Assembly (NCBI GenBank): GCA_903944895.1
Contig: CAJATL010000055.1
Span: 1 to 35,240, forward strand
Length of the DNA: 35,240 nucleotides
Direction of reading: 5' to 3'
From: an uncultured Bacteroidota bacterium
GTDB lineage: Bacteria > Bacteroidota > Bacteroidia > Bacteroidales > 4484-276
Shown here in pieces: positions 35,090 to 35,240 of this stretch (positions within the stretch are counted from its first letter, which is position 1; every line of letters begins with the position of its first letter). The translations under genes were made by a program, and so were the position numbers. The notes under the pieces were generated by a model. That model was not told where the DNA came from. It saw only the letters and a list, made by a program, of their open reading frames with translations, and ran no database searches.

Positions 35090-35240
35090 TAAAGGGCCGA
35101 CAGCGATTCCGCAACAATCAAATTTTACTTTACGAATAACCGAAGTGCTGCAAACTATTCATAGCTATTGCTATCCGCGAGATTGCAGTTTGTAAAATCA
35201 TTATTAGTAAAAAGTTTACCTCCTTTCCTGGTTTAAATAA
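35090..35240 (-). pseudogene. Frame-disrupted 5' part of the giant repeat gene
   Basis: Upstream of TTG 35089 the same frame reads VIRKVKFDCCGIAVGPLL and meets TGA at 35159-35161. In another frame just before it, KLFTNNDFTNCNLADSNSYE ends at TAG; this looks like the FxNCxF strand that precedes SIDNxQ in the other repeat units. Still further upstream that frame has TAA, and the third frame (YLNQERR) also stops. Two shifts within 120 bp are thus needed to rejoin the coding sequence. Confidence 0.5.

Overview
The window looks like chromosomal DNA of a Bacteroidota (Bacteroidales/Flavobacteriia-type) bacterium. Three very large secreted proteins end in a type IX secretion (T9SS) type A sorting domain (PNP-xxG ... 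GxYxxxI ... K-hydrophobic-K/R). Promoters match the Bacteroidota -33 TTG / -7 TAnnTTTG pattern, with exactly 19 bp between the elements in the best cases. Shine-Dalgarno sequences are weak, and the carbohydrate genes are GH92 and GH127 types common in glycan-degrading Bacteroidota. No rRNA, tRNA, CRISPR array or insertion sequence was seen.

Region 1 (1-5953, minus strand) is a small glycan-utilisation cluster. A secreted GH92 alpha-mannosidase lies 5 bp upstream of a secreted GH127 beta-L-arabinofuranosidase. These are followed by an unusual zinc-finger/short-chain-dehydrogenase fusion with its own probable promoter, then the first 44 codons of another exported protein that runs off the left edge. 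No SusC/SusD pair is visible. Region 2 (6132-10259, plus) is a 1375-residue multidomain T9SS cargo protein with a textbook promoter and a strong bidirectional terminator.

Region 3 (10434-20999, minus) is an accessory, defence-like island. It holds two overlapping DUF262 (GmrSD-type) genes, the second lacking a recognisable nuclease domain; a 618-bp AT-rich gap with a long hairpin; an HU-type DNA-binding protein; a single-chain type IIG restriction-modification enzyme whose specificity part is clearly more AT-rich than the rest; and an AAA-ATPase/DUF4143 protein with an inverted repeat next to its promoter. The DUF262 genes are much more AT-rich than the flanking cargo genes, which suggests horizontal acquisition. 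Region 4 (21222-23364, minus) has a two-repeat lipoprotein, a TPR protein followed by tandem terminators, and a 32-codon ORF with a near-perfect promoter and its own terminator.

Region 5 (23500-35240, minus) is a surface/secretion region. One operon encodes a subtilisin-like protease, a tail-fibre-like beta-repeat protein and a T9SS cargo. Upstream of it is a giant T9SS cargo built from repeated units of about 700 residues, whose 5' end is frame-disrupted at the right edge. The two T9SS cargos share an almost identical C-terminal module of about 1.1 kb, indicating recent duplication or gene conversion.

The strongest candidates for new biology are the two-DUF262 pair with its neighbouring non-coding hairpin, and the recombined specificity cassette of the type IIG enzyme. 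All function calls rest on motif recognition by eye; no database search was run.
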